64,000 nucleotides of DNA, from contig DASVFR010000017.1 in the NCBI GenBank assembly GCA_036379955.1, forward strand, positions 62,001 through 126,000, read 5' to 3'. A model generated the notes under the pieces. That model was not told the origin of the DNA. It did not search any database and saw nothing but the letters and a program-made list of their open reading frames with translations. Shown one piece after another: positions 48,832 to 57,957 of this stretch (position 1 is its first letter; each line of letters starts with the position of its first letter). The translations under genes and the position numbers were made by a program. This stretch comes from VRUE01 sp036379955. GTDB lineage: Bacteria; Actinomycetota; Thermoleophilia; Solirubrobacterales; 70-9.

Positions 48832-49674
48832 GTGAAGATCGCGTACCTGGGGCCGGAGGGGACGTTCACTGAGGACGCGCTGAGGGAGGTGCTCCCTGAC
48901 AGTGAGTTCGAGCCGTTGCGGACGGCGACGATCTCCGAGGCGATCCTCGCCGTGGAGCGTGGCAAGGCCGACCGCTGCCTCGTTCCCTTCGAGAACTCGA
49001 TCGAGGGCTCGGTGCGCAGCACCCTCGACACCCTCGCCTTCGACGCGCCGGCGGTGACGATCGTCGGCGAGCACGACTTCGCCGTGCGCGCGATGCTGAT
49101 CGCGCGGGAGCCGCACGAGCTCGAACGGATAGAGAGCGTCGTCTCGCATCCACAGCCCCTGGCCCAGTGCGCGCGCTTCCTGCGTGAGAACCTGCCGGGG
49201 GCCGAGCTGCAGAGCGTCGCGAGCACCGCGGCGGCGGTCGAGCTCGTCAGCGAATCCGATGCCGCCTGGGCGGCGATCGGCGCTCGCTCAGCCGCCCACC
49301 TCTACGGCTGCACGATCCTGCGCGAGGGAATCGAGGACGAGCCCAACAACGTCACCCGCTTCGTCTGGATAGCTCCGGCTGGGGCCGAGCCCGAAGCGAG
49401 CAGCGCGAAGCAGACCTGGAAGACCTCTCTGGTGTTCTCAGAGCTAGGAGCTGACCACCCTGGCGCGCTGGTGGAAGCTCTTCAAGAGTTCTCCTCCCGC
49501 GACGTCAACCTAACCCGCATCGAGTCTCGCCCCCTCCGCTCTGAACTAGGCCGCTACATGTTCTTCTGCGATCTAGAGGGAGCAGAGGCCGACGAAGCTG
49601 TGTCAGAAGCCATCGCGTCGCTCCGGACGAAGGCCGAGTCGGTCCGCGTGCTCGGGTCCTACCCAGTCGGCTAG
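48832..49674 (+). CDS. pheA: Prephenate dehydratase
   Basis: Converts prephenate to phenylpyruvate in phenylalanine synthesis. The 280-residue monofunctional enzyme has IAYLGPEGTFTEDAL, CLVPFENSIEGSVRSTLD, VVSHPQPLAQCARFL, and the catalytic/regulatory NNVTRFVWI (the conserved TRF). A C-terminal ACT domain for Phe feedback follows (GALVEALQEFSSRDVNLTRIESRPLR). The GTG at 48832 fits the family N-terminus and lacks a good SD; an upstream start has no conserved sequence. Its TAG stop touches the palindrome at 49674-49772. Confidence 0.95.
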   Translation: MKIAYLGPEGTFTEDALREVLPDSEFEPLRTATISEAILAVERGKADRCLVPFENSIEGSVRSTLDTLAFDAPAVTIVGEHDFAVRAMLIAREPHELERIESVVSHPQPLAQCARFLRENLPGAELQSVASTAAAVELVSESDAAWAAIGARSAAHLYGCTILREGIEDEPNNVTRFVWIAPAGAEPEASSAKQTWKTSLVFSELGADHPGALVEALQEFSSRDVNLTRIESRPLRSELGRYMFFCDLEGAEADEAVSEAIASLRTKAESVRVLGSYPVG

Positions 49675-49772
49675 AACCCGGGAGGGGGCGCCTCTCGAAC
49701 CGGCGGATACTCAAAGTGCCGCGCTCATTAGCGCGGCACTTGTCGGGGCGAGAGGCGCCCCCTCCCGGGTTC
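49674..49772. terminator. Stop-adjacent nested palindrome after pheA (24-bp perfect arms)
   Basis: Outer arms 49674-49697 and 49749-49772 are exact 24-bp reverse complements; inner arms 49714-49725 and 49730-49741 form a perfect 12-bp hairpin with a 4-nt loop. The left arm begins on the last base of the pheA stop. Function as a terminator is likely, but the arm perfection far exceeds what termination needs. Confidence 0.75.
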
Positions 49773-49787
49773 CCGTCAGCGCCTGCG

Positions 49788-49793
49788 TAGAAT
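49788..49793 (+). promoter_or_regulatory. Putative -10 box of the HNH gene
   Basis: TAGAAT, 11 nt before the ATG at 49805; no SD is present between them. Confidence 0.4.
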
Positions 49794-49804
49794 TCCCCAG
49801 CAAC

Positions 49805-50311
49805 ATGGCACGAGTTCTCGTACTCAATGCAACGTATGAGCCGATCAACGTTTGCACGCTGAGGCGAGCTGCCGTGCTGCTCTTGAAGGAAAAGGCCGAG
49901 CTCTTGGAGCGGCGAGAAGGGGCCATCCATTCCGAGTACGTGACGATGGAGCGGCCCGACGTGATCCGCCTGGTCAACTACGTGCGGATCCCGCGCGAGG
50001 CGCACCGCCGCAAGATCACCCGCCGTGCCGTCCTCGCCCGCGACTCCTGGACCTGCCAGTACTGCGGCTCGCGCAAGTCGGGTCTCACCGTCGACCACGT
50101 GATCCCGCGCAGCCGCGGCGGCAAGTCTGTCTGGGAGAACATCGTTGCCGCCTGCGCCTCCTGCAACCGGCGCAAGGGCAACCGTCTCCCCAGGGAGATC
50201 CAAATGCATCCCCGCACCACGCCCAAGGCCCCCGGCCCCAACGTCTTCATCCAGGTCGCCAGCCCCTCCATTCCGGAAGCCTGGCAGCAGTACCTGCCCG
50301 CAGCTGCGTAA
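49805..50311 (+). CDS. HNH endonuclease family protein
   Basis: A 168-residue McrA-type HNH nuclease. The N-terminal part (VLVLNATYEPINVCTLRRAAVLLLKEKAEL) precedes the nuclease core with zinc cysteines in CQYCG and ACASCN, and the HNH motif in LTVDHVIPRSRGGKSVWENIVAACASCNRRKGNR. This stand-alone form is widespread in actinobacteria and cyanobacteria, with unknown target; repair or restriction are both possible. It is convergent with gyrA, 18 bp between the stops. Confidence 0.92.
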   Translation: MARVLVLNATYEPINVCTLRRAAVLLLKEKAELLERREGAIHSEYVTMERPDVIRLVNYVRIPREAHRRKITRRAVLARDSWTCQYCGSRKSGLTVDHVIPRSRGGKSVWENIVAACASCNRRKGNRLPREIQMHPRTTPKAPGPNVFIQVASPSIPEAWQQYLPAAA

Positions 50312-50329
50312 GGGGTGGAGGCCCCTCCG

Positions 50330-52834
50330 CTACTCCTCTAGCTGCTCCTGGCCGTTCGGCTCTTCGGACTCTTCTTCGTCGATGACCAGCGCCACGGCGC
50401 TGACGCAGTCGTCGTCCTTCATGTTCATCACCTTGACGCCCTGGGTGGCACGGCCCATCTGGGAGATGCCGCCGGCCTGGGTGCGCTGGACCATGCCGTT
50501 CTGGGAGATGAAGAGGAGGTCTTGGTGCTCGCGGACGATCAGGGCGCCGGCGAGGCCGCCCTTCTTCGCGGTCAGCTTGGCGGTCAGCACGCCCTTGGTG
50601 CCGCGGCCCTTGACCGGGTACTCGGCGACCGAGGTGCGCTTGCCGTAGCCGTTCTCGGTGACGACGAAGAGCTCGGAGTCGTCGCGGGCGACGTCCATCG
50701 TCAGCACCCGGTTCGGTTTGCCGTCGACCTTGGCGGCGACGTTCATGCCCTTGACGCCGCTCGTGTCGCGGCCCATCGGCCGCACCTTGTCCTCCGAGAA
50801 GCGCGAGGCGTGGCCGGACTTGGAGACGAGCAGGATGTCGTCGTCGCCCGAGGTGAGGCGCACCTGGACCAGCTCGTCACCGCCGCGGATCTTGATCGCG
50901 ATGATCCCGTCGGCGCGGATCGGCGTGTTGTAGGCCTTGAACTCGGTCTTCTTGACCAGGCCGTCGGCGGTGGCGAAGACGAGGTACCTGTTCTCGCTGA
51001 AGTCCCGGGTCGGGATCACCGCGGTCACCTTCTCGCCGTCGCGCAGCGGCAGCACGTTGACCAGGGCGCGACCTTTCGCCGTGCGCGAGCCCTCGGGCAG
51101 CTCGTAGACCTTGAGCCTGTAGACCTTGCCGCGGTTGGTGAAGAAGAGCAGGAAGTCGTGGGTCGAGCAGATGCGCAGGTGCTCGATGTAGTCGTCCTCC
51201 TTGAGGTCCATGCCCATCACGCCCCGGCCGCCGCGGCGCTGCTGGCGGTAGGTGGCGAGCGGCAGGCGCTTGGCATAGCCGGAGTGGGTGATCGAGATCA
51301 CCATCTGCTGGTCGGCGATCATGTCCTCGATGTTCATGTCGCCCTCGAAGTGGGCGATTTCGGTGCGCCGCTCGTCGCCGTAGCGCTTGTCGACCTCGTC
51401 CAGCTCCTCGACGATCACGGCGTCGATGCGAGCCGGATCGCCGAGGATCGAACGCAGCTCGGCGACCCGCTCGACCAGCGCCGCGTGCTCCTCGCGCACC
51501 TTGTCGGACTCGAGCGCGGTGAGGCGGGCGAGGCGCATGTCGAGGATCGCCTGCGCCTGCTCGGCGGAGAGCTCGAAGCGCTCGATCAGGCCGCTCTTGG
51601 CGCTCTCGGTGTCGGCCGAGGCGCGGATCAGCTCGATCACGGCGTCGAGGTTGTCGAGCGCGATCAGCAGCCCCTCGAGGATGTGGGCACGGGCCTCGGC
51701 CTGGCGCAGCTCGTGCTGGGTGCGCCGGATCACGACCTCGCGCTGGTGGCCGGCGTAATGCTCGATCAGCTCCTTGAGGCTGAGCGTGCGCGGCACCCCG
51801 TCGACCAGCGCCACCATGTTGACGCCGAAGCTGCTCTGCATCGAGGTTCGCTTGTAGAGCTGGTTGAGCACCACCTCGGGCGGGTCGCCACCACGCTTGG
51901 TCTCGATCACCAGGCGCATCCCCGAGCGGTCCGACTCGTCGCGCAGGTCGGAGATGCCGGTGATCTTCTTGTCGCGGACGAGGTCCGCGATCTTGGTGAT
52001 CAGCCCGCCTTCGCCGCCCTTCTTGACCATGAAGGGAAGCTCGGTGACGACGATCGCCTCGCGGCCCCCCTTGAGCGGCTCGACGTGGGCGCGCGCCCGG
52101 ACCTTGACCGAGGCGCGGCCGGAGGCGTAGGCGTCGCGGATCCCTTCGGCGCTCATGATCCCGCCGCCGGGGAAGTCGGGCCCCTTGACGTGCTCCATCA
52201 GGCCTTCCAGGTCGATCCCCGGGTTGGCGATGTAGGCCTTGACCGCGGCGATCGACTCGCTCAGATTGTGCGGCGGAATGTTCGTCGCCATGCCGACCGC
52301 GATCCCCGAGGAGCCGTTGACCAGAAGATTGGGAAAGCGCGCCGGCAGCACCAGCGGTTCGCGCTCGCGCTCGTCGTAGTTGGGCCCCCACTCGACCGTG
52401 TCGGCGTCGATGTCGCGCAGCAGCTCGGTCGAGAGGCGCGCCAGGCGCGCCTCGGTATATCTCATGGCGGCTGGCGGATCGTCGTCGATCGAGCCGAAGT
52501 TGCCCTGGCCGTCGACGAGCGGGTTACGCAGGGAGAAGTCCTGCGCCATGCGGGCAAGCGTGTCGTAGATGGCGCTGTCGCCGTGCGGGTGGTACTTGCC
52601 CATCACCTCACCGACGATGAAGGCGGACTTGCGATAGGCACGCGTCGGCTGCAGGCCGAGGTCGTGCATCGCGTAGAGCACGCGCCGGTGCACGGGCTTG
52701 AGGCCGTCGCGGACGTCGGGCAGCGCCCGACCGACGATCACGCTCATCGCGTAGTCGAGATACGACGAGCGCATCTCGTTGGTCAGCTCGCGCTCCTGTA
52801 TCCGCCCTCCCCCGAGGACGTCGGCACCCTCCAC
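50330..52834 (-). CDS. gyrA: DNA gyrase subunit A
   Basis: The breakage-reunion subunit of gyrase, about 834 residues. The catalytic tyrosine lies in AAMRYTEARLARLS. The quinolone-determining region GKYHPHGDSAIYDTLARMAQDFSLR is canonical, and the GyrA box QRRGGRG introduces the C-terminal DNA-wrapping pinwheel. I chose the GTG at 52834 because AGGTGA is seven nt upstream; the GTG at 52855 lacks an SD. It follows gyrB by 30 bp and forms its operon. Confidence 0.96.
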   Translation of the reverse strand: MEGADVLGGGRIQERELTNEMRSSYLDYAMSVIVGRALPDVRDGLKPVHRRVLYAMHDLGLQPTRAYRKSAFIVGEVMGKYHPHGDSAIYDTLARMAQDFSLRNPLVDGQGNFGSIDDDPPAAMRYTEARLARLSTELLRDIDADTVEWGPNYDEREREPLVLPARFPNLLVNGSSGIAVGMATNIPPHNLSESIAAVKAYIANPGIDLEGLMEHVKGPDFPGGGIMSAEGIRDAYASGRASVKVRARAHVEPLKGGREAIVVTELPFMVKKGGEGGLITKIADLVRDKKITGISDLRDESDRSGMRLVIETKRGGDPPEVVLNQLYKRTSMQSSFGVNMVALVDGVPRTLSLKELIEHYAGHQREVVIRRTQHELRQAEARAHILEGLLIALDNLDAVIELIRASADTESAKSGLIERFELSAEQAQAILDMRLARLTALESDKVREEHAALVERVAELRSILGDPARIDAVIVEELDEVDKRYGDERRTEIAHFEGDMNIEDMIADQQMVISITHSGYAKRLPLATYRQQRRGGRGVMGMDLKEDDYIEHLRICSTHDFLLFFTNRGKVYRLKVYELPEGSRTAKGRALVNVLPLRDGEKVTAVIPTRDFSENRYLVFATADGLVKKTEFKAYNTPIRADGIIAIKIRGGDELVQVRLTSGDDDILLVSKSGHASRFSEDKVRPMGRDTSGVKGMNVAAKVDGKPNRVLTMDVARDDSELFVVTENGYGKRTSVAEYPVKGRGTKGVLTAKLTAKKGGLAGALIVREHQDLLFISQNGMVQRTQAGGISQMGRATQGVKVMNMKDDDCVSAVALVIDEEESEEPNGQEQLEE

Positions 52835-52864
52835 TAGAGCGTCACCTCTCCGCACAGCTCGCGG

Positions 52865-55294
52865 CTAGACGTCAAGGAACCTGACCTCCTTGGCGTGCTT
52901 CTCGATGAAGGCCTTGCGCGGCTCGACCTTGTCGCCCATCAGGTCGGTGAAGATCTTCTCCGCCATCGCCGCGTCGTCGATTCGAACCCGCTCCAGCGTG
53001 CGGGTCGAGGGGTCCATCGTCGTTTCGCGCAGCTGCTCGGGGTTCATCTCACCCAGTCCCTTGAAGCGCTGCACTTTGACGTCGTCGCGAGCCAGCTTGA
53101 GGGTTTCGCGCCGCAGCTCCTCGAAGGACTCCGCGGTTAGCTCCTTCTGGTCCAGCGCGACGGTGAAGGCCGGCGAGCCGACCTGATCGAGCAGCTCGAC
53201 GTGGGATTGGGCGAGGCGGCGGAAGTCGTGCGACTCGAATAGGTCGCTGGAGAGCTCGAAGCTGCGGGCGAGGCCGTCGCGGCGGTTCACCGCGCGGATC
53301 AGAATCCCCTCCCCCGATTCCGAAGAGATCTCCGTTTCGAAAGGCTGGGACTCATCGTCCTCGCCGCCGAGGATTTTCTTCACGTCCTCGAGCGAGGCGG
53401 CGCCGGAGTCGAGGATCTGCGACTCGCCGAGGAAGCGGACGAGCTCGTGGCCGAAGTCCGCCTGCAGCGAGTCCGCCCAGCCCTCGTGCTCCTTGAGCTT
53501 GCGGTTGAAGCGCTGCCAGCGGGTGGCGGTGAGCTTGTGCTCCTTGCCCGCCGCATCGCGAACCGAGATCTGCTCGAGCTTGTCGCGCAGGAGCAGCTCC
53601 TCGAGCTCGGACTCCTTCTCGACGTAGGTCTCCTTTTTGCCGCTTTTCAGCCTGTAGAGCGGCGGCTTGGCGATGTAGACGTAACCCGCCTCGATCAGCT
53701 CAGGCATCTCGCGGTAAAGGAAGGTGAGGACCAGGGTGCGGATGTGGGCGCCGTCGACGTCGGCGTCGGTCATCAGCACGACCTTGTGGTAGCGCGCCTC
53801 CTCGACGTTGAACTCCTCGCGCACGCCGGTGCCGACGGCGGTGATCAGCGCCTGGATCTCCTGGTTGGAGAGGACCTTGTCGATCCGCGCCTTCTCGACG
53901 TTGATGATCTTGCCGCGCAGGGGCAGCACCGCCTGCGTGTTGCGGTCGCGGCCCTGCTTCGCCGAGCCGCCGGCGGAGTCGCCCTCGACGATGAAGAGCT
54001 CGGCGAGCGCCGGATCGCGCACCGTGCAGTCGGCCAGCTTCCCCGGCAGGGTCGAGTTCTCCAGCGCCGACTTGCGGCGGGTCAGGTCGCGGGCTTTGCG
54101 CGCCGCATGCCGGGCGCGCGCCGCGTCGACCGCCTTGCCGACGATGCGGCGCGCCTCGCTTGGGTTCTCCTCGAAGAACTCGCCGAGCTTGCGGTTGACC
54201 GTCTCCTTGACCAGGCCCTCGATCGGCGGATTGCCGAGCTTGGTCTTCGTCTGCCCCTCGAACTGCGGGTCGGCGAGCTTCACCGAGATCACCGCGGTCA
54301 GGCCCTCGCGCACGTCCTCGCCGGTCAGGTTCTCGTCCTTCTCTTTGAGCAGGCCCTTGCCGCGGGCATAGGCGTTGAGCGTCCGCGTCAGCGCCGAGCG
54401 GAAGCCGGAGAGGTGCGACCCCCCCTCGTGAGTGTTGATGTTGTTGGCGAAGCTGAAGACCGATTCCTGGTAGGAGGAGTTCCACTGCATCGCCACCTCG
54501 ACCTCGCCGTCGCCGGTCTCGCCCTCGAAGTAGACGGTCTTGCGGTGCAGGGCGTCCTTGTTCTCGTTGAGGTGGGCAACGAAGTCGACGATGCCGCCCT
54601 CGTAGTGGAAGGTGTCGCTCTGCCCGGCGCCGCGCTCGTCCTTGAGCTCGATCTTCAGGCCGCGGGTGAGGAAGGCTGTCTCGCGCAGGCGCTCGGCGAG
54701 GATCGCGTAGTCGAATTGGGTCTCCTCGAAGATCTCGCCGTCGGGCAGGAACGTGATCGAGGTCCCGGTCGTTTTGGTCGCCGTGCCGTTTGCCAGCGCG
54801 GCTTGCGGTTTGCCCCGCTCGTAGTCCTGGGTCCAGATCGCCCCGTCGCGGCTGATTTCAAGATGCAGCTTCTCCGAGAGCGCGTTGACCACGGAGATGC
54901 CGACCCCGTGCAGGCCGCCCGAGACCTTGTATCCCCCGCCGTCGCCGAACTTGCCGCCGGCGTGCAGGGTCGTCAGCACGACCTCGGCGGCGGGCTTCTT
55001 CTCCTTCTTCAGCTCGCCGACCGGGATGCCGCGCCCGTTGTCGGTGACGGTGCAGCTGTCGTCGGGGTGGAGGACGACCTCGACGTGGTCGCAATGACCC
55101 GCCAGGGCCTCGTCGACCGAGTTGTCGACGACCTCGTAGACGAGGTGGTGCAGACCGCGAGGACCGGTCGAGCCGATGTACATGCCGGGCCGCTTGCGAA
55201 CCGCTTCGAGGCCCTCGAGGACGGTGATGTCCTCGGCGCCGTAGGAGGCCGAGGAGGCTTTCTTCTTCGCGGCCGGCTTCGTCTTCTCAGGCAA
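52865..55294 (-). CDS. gyrB: DNA gyrase subunit B
   Basis: The ATPase subunit of gyrase, 809 residues. The GHKL ATPase has VVDNSVDEALAG, DNGRGIPV and GGLHGVGISVVNALS. The Toprim domain has EGDSAGGSAKQGRDR and DADVDGAHIRTL. An inserted segment of about 165 residues between Toprim parts (near residues 585-690) is longer than in E. coli-independent short forms, of the type seen in some lineages. The start is TTG at 55294 with AAGGGA upstream. A hairpin plus T4 sits 24-64 bp upstream and could terminate the recF operon or attenuate gyrB. Confidence 0.96.
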   Translation of the reverse strand: MPEKTKPAAKKKASSASYGAEDITVLEGLEAVRKRPGMYIGSTGPRGLHHLVYEVVDNSVDEALAGHCDHVEVVLHPDDSCTVTDNGRGIPVGELKKEKKPAAEVVLTTLHAGGKFGDGGGYKVSGGLHGVGISVVNALSEKLHLEISRDGAIWTQDYERGKPQAALANGTATKTTGTSITFLPDGEIFEETQFDYAILAERLRETAFLTRGLKIELKDERGAGQSDTFHYEGGIVDFVAHLNENKDALHRKTVYFEGETGDGEVEVAMQWNSSYQESVFSFANNINTHEGGSHLSGFRSALTRTLNAYARGKGLLKEKDENLTGEDVREGLTAVISVKLADPQFEGQTKTKLGNPPIEGLVKETVNRKLGEFFEENPSEARRIVGKAVDAARARHAARKARDLTRRKSALENSTLPGKLADCTVRDPALAELFIVEGDSAGGSAKQGRDRNTQAVLPLRGKIINVEKARIDKVLSNQEIQALITAVGTGVREEFNVEEARYHKVVLMTDADVDGAHIRTLVLTFLYREMPELIEAGYVYIAKPPLYRLKSGKKETYVEKESELEELLLRDKLEQISVRDAAGKEHKLTATRWQRFNRKLKEHEGWADSLQADFGHELVRFLGESQILDSGAASLEDVKKILGGEDDESQPFETEISSESGEGILIRAVNRRDGLARSFELSSDLFESHDFRRLAQSHVELLDQVGSPAFTVALDQKELTAESFEELRRETLKLARDDVKVQRFKGLGEMNPEQLRETTMDPSTRTLERVRIDDAAMAEKIFTDLMGDKVEPRKAFIEKHAKEVRFLDV

Positions 55295-55317
55295 TTAGTC
55301 CCTTCCCGCTCTCATGG

Positions 55318-55358
55318 AAAACCCCGACCGTCTGAGCGTGACGCTCCCCCGGTCGGGG
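55318..55358 (-). terminator. Intrinsic terminator or attenuator upstream of gyrB
   Basis: On the minus strand a stem with 9-bp arms (55358-55350 and 55330-55322), containing an inner 5-bp stem (55345-55335), is followed by four Ts (55321-55318). It ends the dnaA-side operon after the DUF721 gene. Because it lies only 24 nt before the gyrB start, any gyrB promoter probably lies beyond it, so read-through control is possible. Confidence 0.7.
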
Positions 55359-55449
55359 CAGAAACGCAGTTGACATAAGGATACCAGTTCGGCCGCATTA
55401 GCCACCCGCACGTTTGAAACAAAACTCCTGCAAATCACGATATTTAGAA

Positions 55450-55755
55450 TTACTTTCGATCGCTTTCGACGCGGAACTGCAGAGCTCGGGGCGCAGCCTC
55501 GCCAAGGCATGACCGCAGCCGCTCGAGCAACTCCGCCTGCATCAAATCCAACTCCTGCGCCCAGACGGAATCGGCGCATGCGATCACGGCCTCCCCGGAC
55601 CGCTCGGAGACTGGGCTGGCAACGGCGGCGATCTGCTCGCCGACGGCCTCTGCCCAGGCGAGCTGAAGCGCGGCCAGCGGTGTCTTCGGAGCGGCGCGGC
55701 CGAGCGCGGCGCGAAAGGCATTCGACGCGGGGCGCGGGGCGCGCCGCCGGCTCAC
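55450..55755 (-). CDS. DUF721 (DciA-like) protein
   Basis: A 101-residue protein with the DUF721 pattern: PLAALQLAWAEAVGEQIAAVASPVSERSGEAVIACADSVWAQELDLMQAELLERL. It overlaps recF by 4 bp (GTGA). DUF721 includes DciA, a helicase loader or operator in bacteria lacking DnaC/DnaI; the position in the dnaA-dnaN-recF-DUF721-gyrB string is the actinobacterial norm. Members next to recF are also discussed in repair. The role in replication is inferred from family and context. Confidence 0.88.
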   Translation of the reverse strand: MSRRRAPRPASNAFRAALGRAAPKTPLAALQLAWAEAVGEQIAAVASPVSERSGEAVIACADSVWAQELDLMQAELLERLRSCLGEAAPRALQFRVESDRK

Positions 55756-56840
55756 GCCGCGGCCTCGTCGATCGACAGCGGCAGGCGCACCGTCGAGTCT
55801 GCGGCGCGGGCCGGGAGAGACTCGGTCGAGGCGGCCGTGACCAGCGTCTGACCGCCCCCGGCAAGGCGTTCGACCAGCCGCTCTCTCCGGTCCGGGTCGA
55901 GCTCGCTCATCACATCGTCGAGCAAGAGCAGCGGCACGACCTGGCGCGCCGCAAGCAGGGCCTCTCGCTCGGCGAAGAGCAGGGCCAGGAGGCCGGCTCG
56001 CTGCTGCCCCTGCGATCCGTAGCGCCGCAACGACCTGTCTCCGAAGGAGAGCTTCAGCTCATCGAGGTGAGGGCCCCAGGAGGTTCTTCCCAGCCGCAGG
56101 TCGGCCTCGCGGCGCTCCGCCAGCCCCGTCCGAATCGCCTCCGCCGAACCCGCGGCGCGAGGCGCGTACTCGAGTGTGCCGCCGCCCTGCAGGCCGAGCT
56201 CGTCGGCGGTGGCGGCGAACGGCCCAGCGAGCTCGGCGACGGCCTCGGCGCGAGCGGCGATCAGCGCCGCGCTCGACTCGGCGACGGCCGCGTCCCACGG
56301 CTCGAGGTCATGTGGCCGAGCAGCGCCGGCGCCGACCCGCCCGATCAGCGCGTTTCGCTGGGCCAACGCCTGGCCGAAGCGCTGGCGCAACCCCGCACGC
56401 GAGGGCCAGCGGGCGGTGACGAATCCGTCGAGATGCGCGCGGCGCTCGGCGGGGGGGCCCTTCACCAGCGTCAGACGGTCGGGGGCGAAGACGGCCACCG
56501 GCGGGCGGTGGCGGGCGATCGTCGCGGCGTCGGCCGGGTTGCCGTCGAGCAGGTGGCGACGGCCCTCGGTGCGGCTGACCGAGGCAAGTAGGTGGCGCTC
56601 GATCCCGTCGTCGTTGCGGATCGTTACCTCCACCCGGGCGTGCGGCGCGCCGAAGGGGATGAGATCGCGTCGATCGCCGGTGCGGAACGAGCGCCCGGTT
56701 AGGCCGAAGTAAAGGGCCTCGAGCAGGTTCGTCTTGCCGATCCCGTTGGGCCCGACCAGGCTGACGATCCCAGGCTGTAGGTCCACGCGAGCTCGGTCCA
56801 GGCTCCGCAACGGCCTGGCTTCGACGGCCGTGACCAGCAC
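55752..56840 (-). CDS. recF: DNA replication and repair protein RecF
   Basis: A 362-residue SMC-like ATPase that loads RecA at gaps with RecO and RecR. Walker A is GPNGIGKTNLLEALYFGLTG, the signature motif is GSQGQQRAGLLALLFAE, and Walker B is VVPLLLLDDVMSELDPDRR. The start is GTG at 56840, 10 bp after dnaN. Length and motif order are normal. Confidence 0.96.
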   Translation of the reverse strand: MLVTAVEARPLRSLDRARVDLQPGIVSLVGPNGIGKTNLLEALYFGLTGRSFRTGDRRDLIPFGAPHARVEVTIRNDDGIERHLLASVSRTEGRRHLLDGNPADAATIARHRPPVAVFAPDRLTLVKGPPAERRAHLDGFVTARWPSRAGLRQRFGQALAQRNALIGRVGAGAARPHDLEPWDAAVAESSAALIAARAEAVAELAGPFAATADELGLQGGGTLEYAPRAAGSAEAIRTGLAERREADLRLGRTSWGPHLDELKLSFGDRSLRRYGSQGQQRAGLLALLFAEREALLAARQVVPLLLLDDVMSELDPDRRERLVERLAGGGQTLVTAASTESLPARAADSTVRLPLSIDEAAA

Positions 56841-56850
56841 GGGGATCGCC

Positions 56851-57957
56851 TCACACGTTGAGTCGGATCGGCATCACGAGGTAGCGGAAATCCTCGTTGT
56901 CGACCGGTTGCAGGAGGCCCGGGCGCAACGGCGAGATCAGCCGCAACATCACCTCGTCGCCCTCGATGCTTTCGATCCCCTCGCGCAGGAAGTCCGGGTT
57001 GAAGCCGATCTCGAGCGGCTCGCCCTCGAAGGAGACGGGCAGCGACTCCTCGGCGTCGCCGACGTCGGGGGTCGACGCCGACACGGTCAGCTCACCGGCT
57101 GAGAAGGCAAGCCGCAACGGGGCGTTGCGCTGGGCCAGCTGGCTGACTCGACGGGTGACCTCGAGCAGGTCGGGGCGCGGCAGGCGCACGTCGTGCTCGT
57201 AGGACTCCGGCAGGAGCTGTCGAAAGTTGGGGAACTGCCCCTCGATCAGCCTCGTGTTGAGGACGATGTCCCCTGCCCTGAAGACGGCCTGGTTGCGGAG
57301 TAGGGCGACGGAGACCGCCTCCATGCCGTCGGCTGCGACGATCCGCCCGAGCTCGCGCAGCGCCCGGGCCGGGATGTTGGCCTGCAGCTCTCCGCCGATC
57401 TCCTTGTCCAGCACGGTCCGCTTGACCGCAAGTCGGTAGGAGTCCGTCGCCACCAGCGTCATCTCCGACCCCTCGGCGCTGACCAGGACGCCGGTGAGCA
57501 CCGGTCGCATGTCGTCTCGCGAGGCGGCGCGGGAGACCAGCTCGACCGCATCGGCAAGCGCCTGAGCCGGGATCGCCAGCGGCTCGCCCTCCTCCTCGGG
57601 GAATTTCGGGAAGTCCTCGCTGGGCAACGTCCGCAGGTGAAAGCTCGATCCGCCACTGCGGATCTCGACGTCGTGCTCGGACTCGCGCAGCTCGATCTCA
57701 ACCGGGCCGTCGCTGAGGGACCTCGCGAGCTCGGCGAAGAGGCGGCCGGGGAGAAGAGCGGTGCCGCTCCCGTCGACCTCCGCCGCAAGCGTCGTCTCCA
57801 ACCCCAGCTCGAGGTCGGTCGCGGCCAGCTTCACGCCATCGGTACCGATGCTTACGAGGACCCCGGATAGCGCCTGGGTGGCGGCGCGCGTAGATACGGC
57901 GCGGGAGACCACCGAGAGCCTTGCGACCAGATCGTCGCGTTTGGTTTGCAGCTTCAA
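56851..57957 (-). CDS. dnaN: DNA polymerase III sliding clamp (beta)
   Basis: A 368-residue processivity clamp with three homologous domains, from MKLQTKRDDLVARLSVVSRAV through LVATDSYRLAVKRTVL to the C-terminal NEDFRYLVMPIRL, the clamp's canonical end. Two clamps form a ring around DNA and bind polymerase, DnaA regulators and others through the C-terminal pocket. The start is TTG at 57957. It is separated from dnaA by only 131 bp, the probable oriC. Confidence 0.97.
   Translation of the reverse strand: MKLQTKRDDLVARLSVVSRAVSTRAATQALSGVLVSIGTDGVKLAATDLELGLETTLAAEVDGSGTALLPGRLFAELARSLSDGPVEIELRESEHDVEIRSGGSSFHLRTLPSEDFPKFPEEEGEPLAIPAQALADAVELVSRAASRDDMRPVLTGVLVSAEGSEMTLVATDSYRLAVKRTVLDKEIGGELQANIPARALRELGRIVAADGMEAVSVALLRNQAVFRAGDIVLNTRLIEGQFPNFRQLLPESYEHDVRLPRPDLLEVTRRVSQLAQRNAPLRLAFSAGELTVSASTPDVGDAEESLPVSFEGEPLEIGFNPDFLREGIESIEGDEVMLRLISPLRPGLLQPVDNEDFRYLVMPIRLNV

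Noticed and set aside
50522..55378. Very long plus-strand open frames over gyrA and gyrB
   Set aside because: They mirror strongly conserved gyrase genes and carry no recognisable domains.
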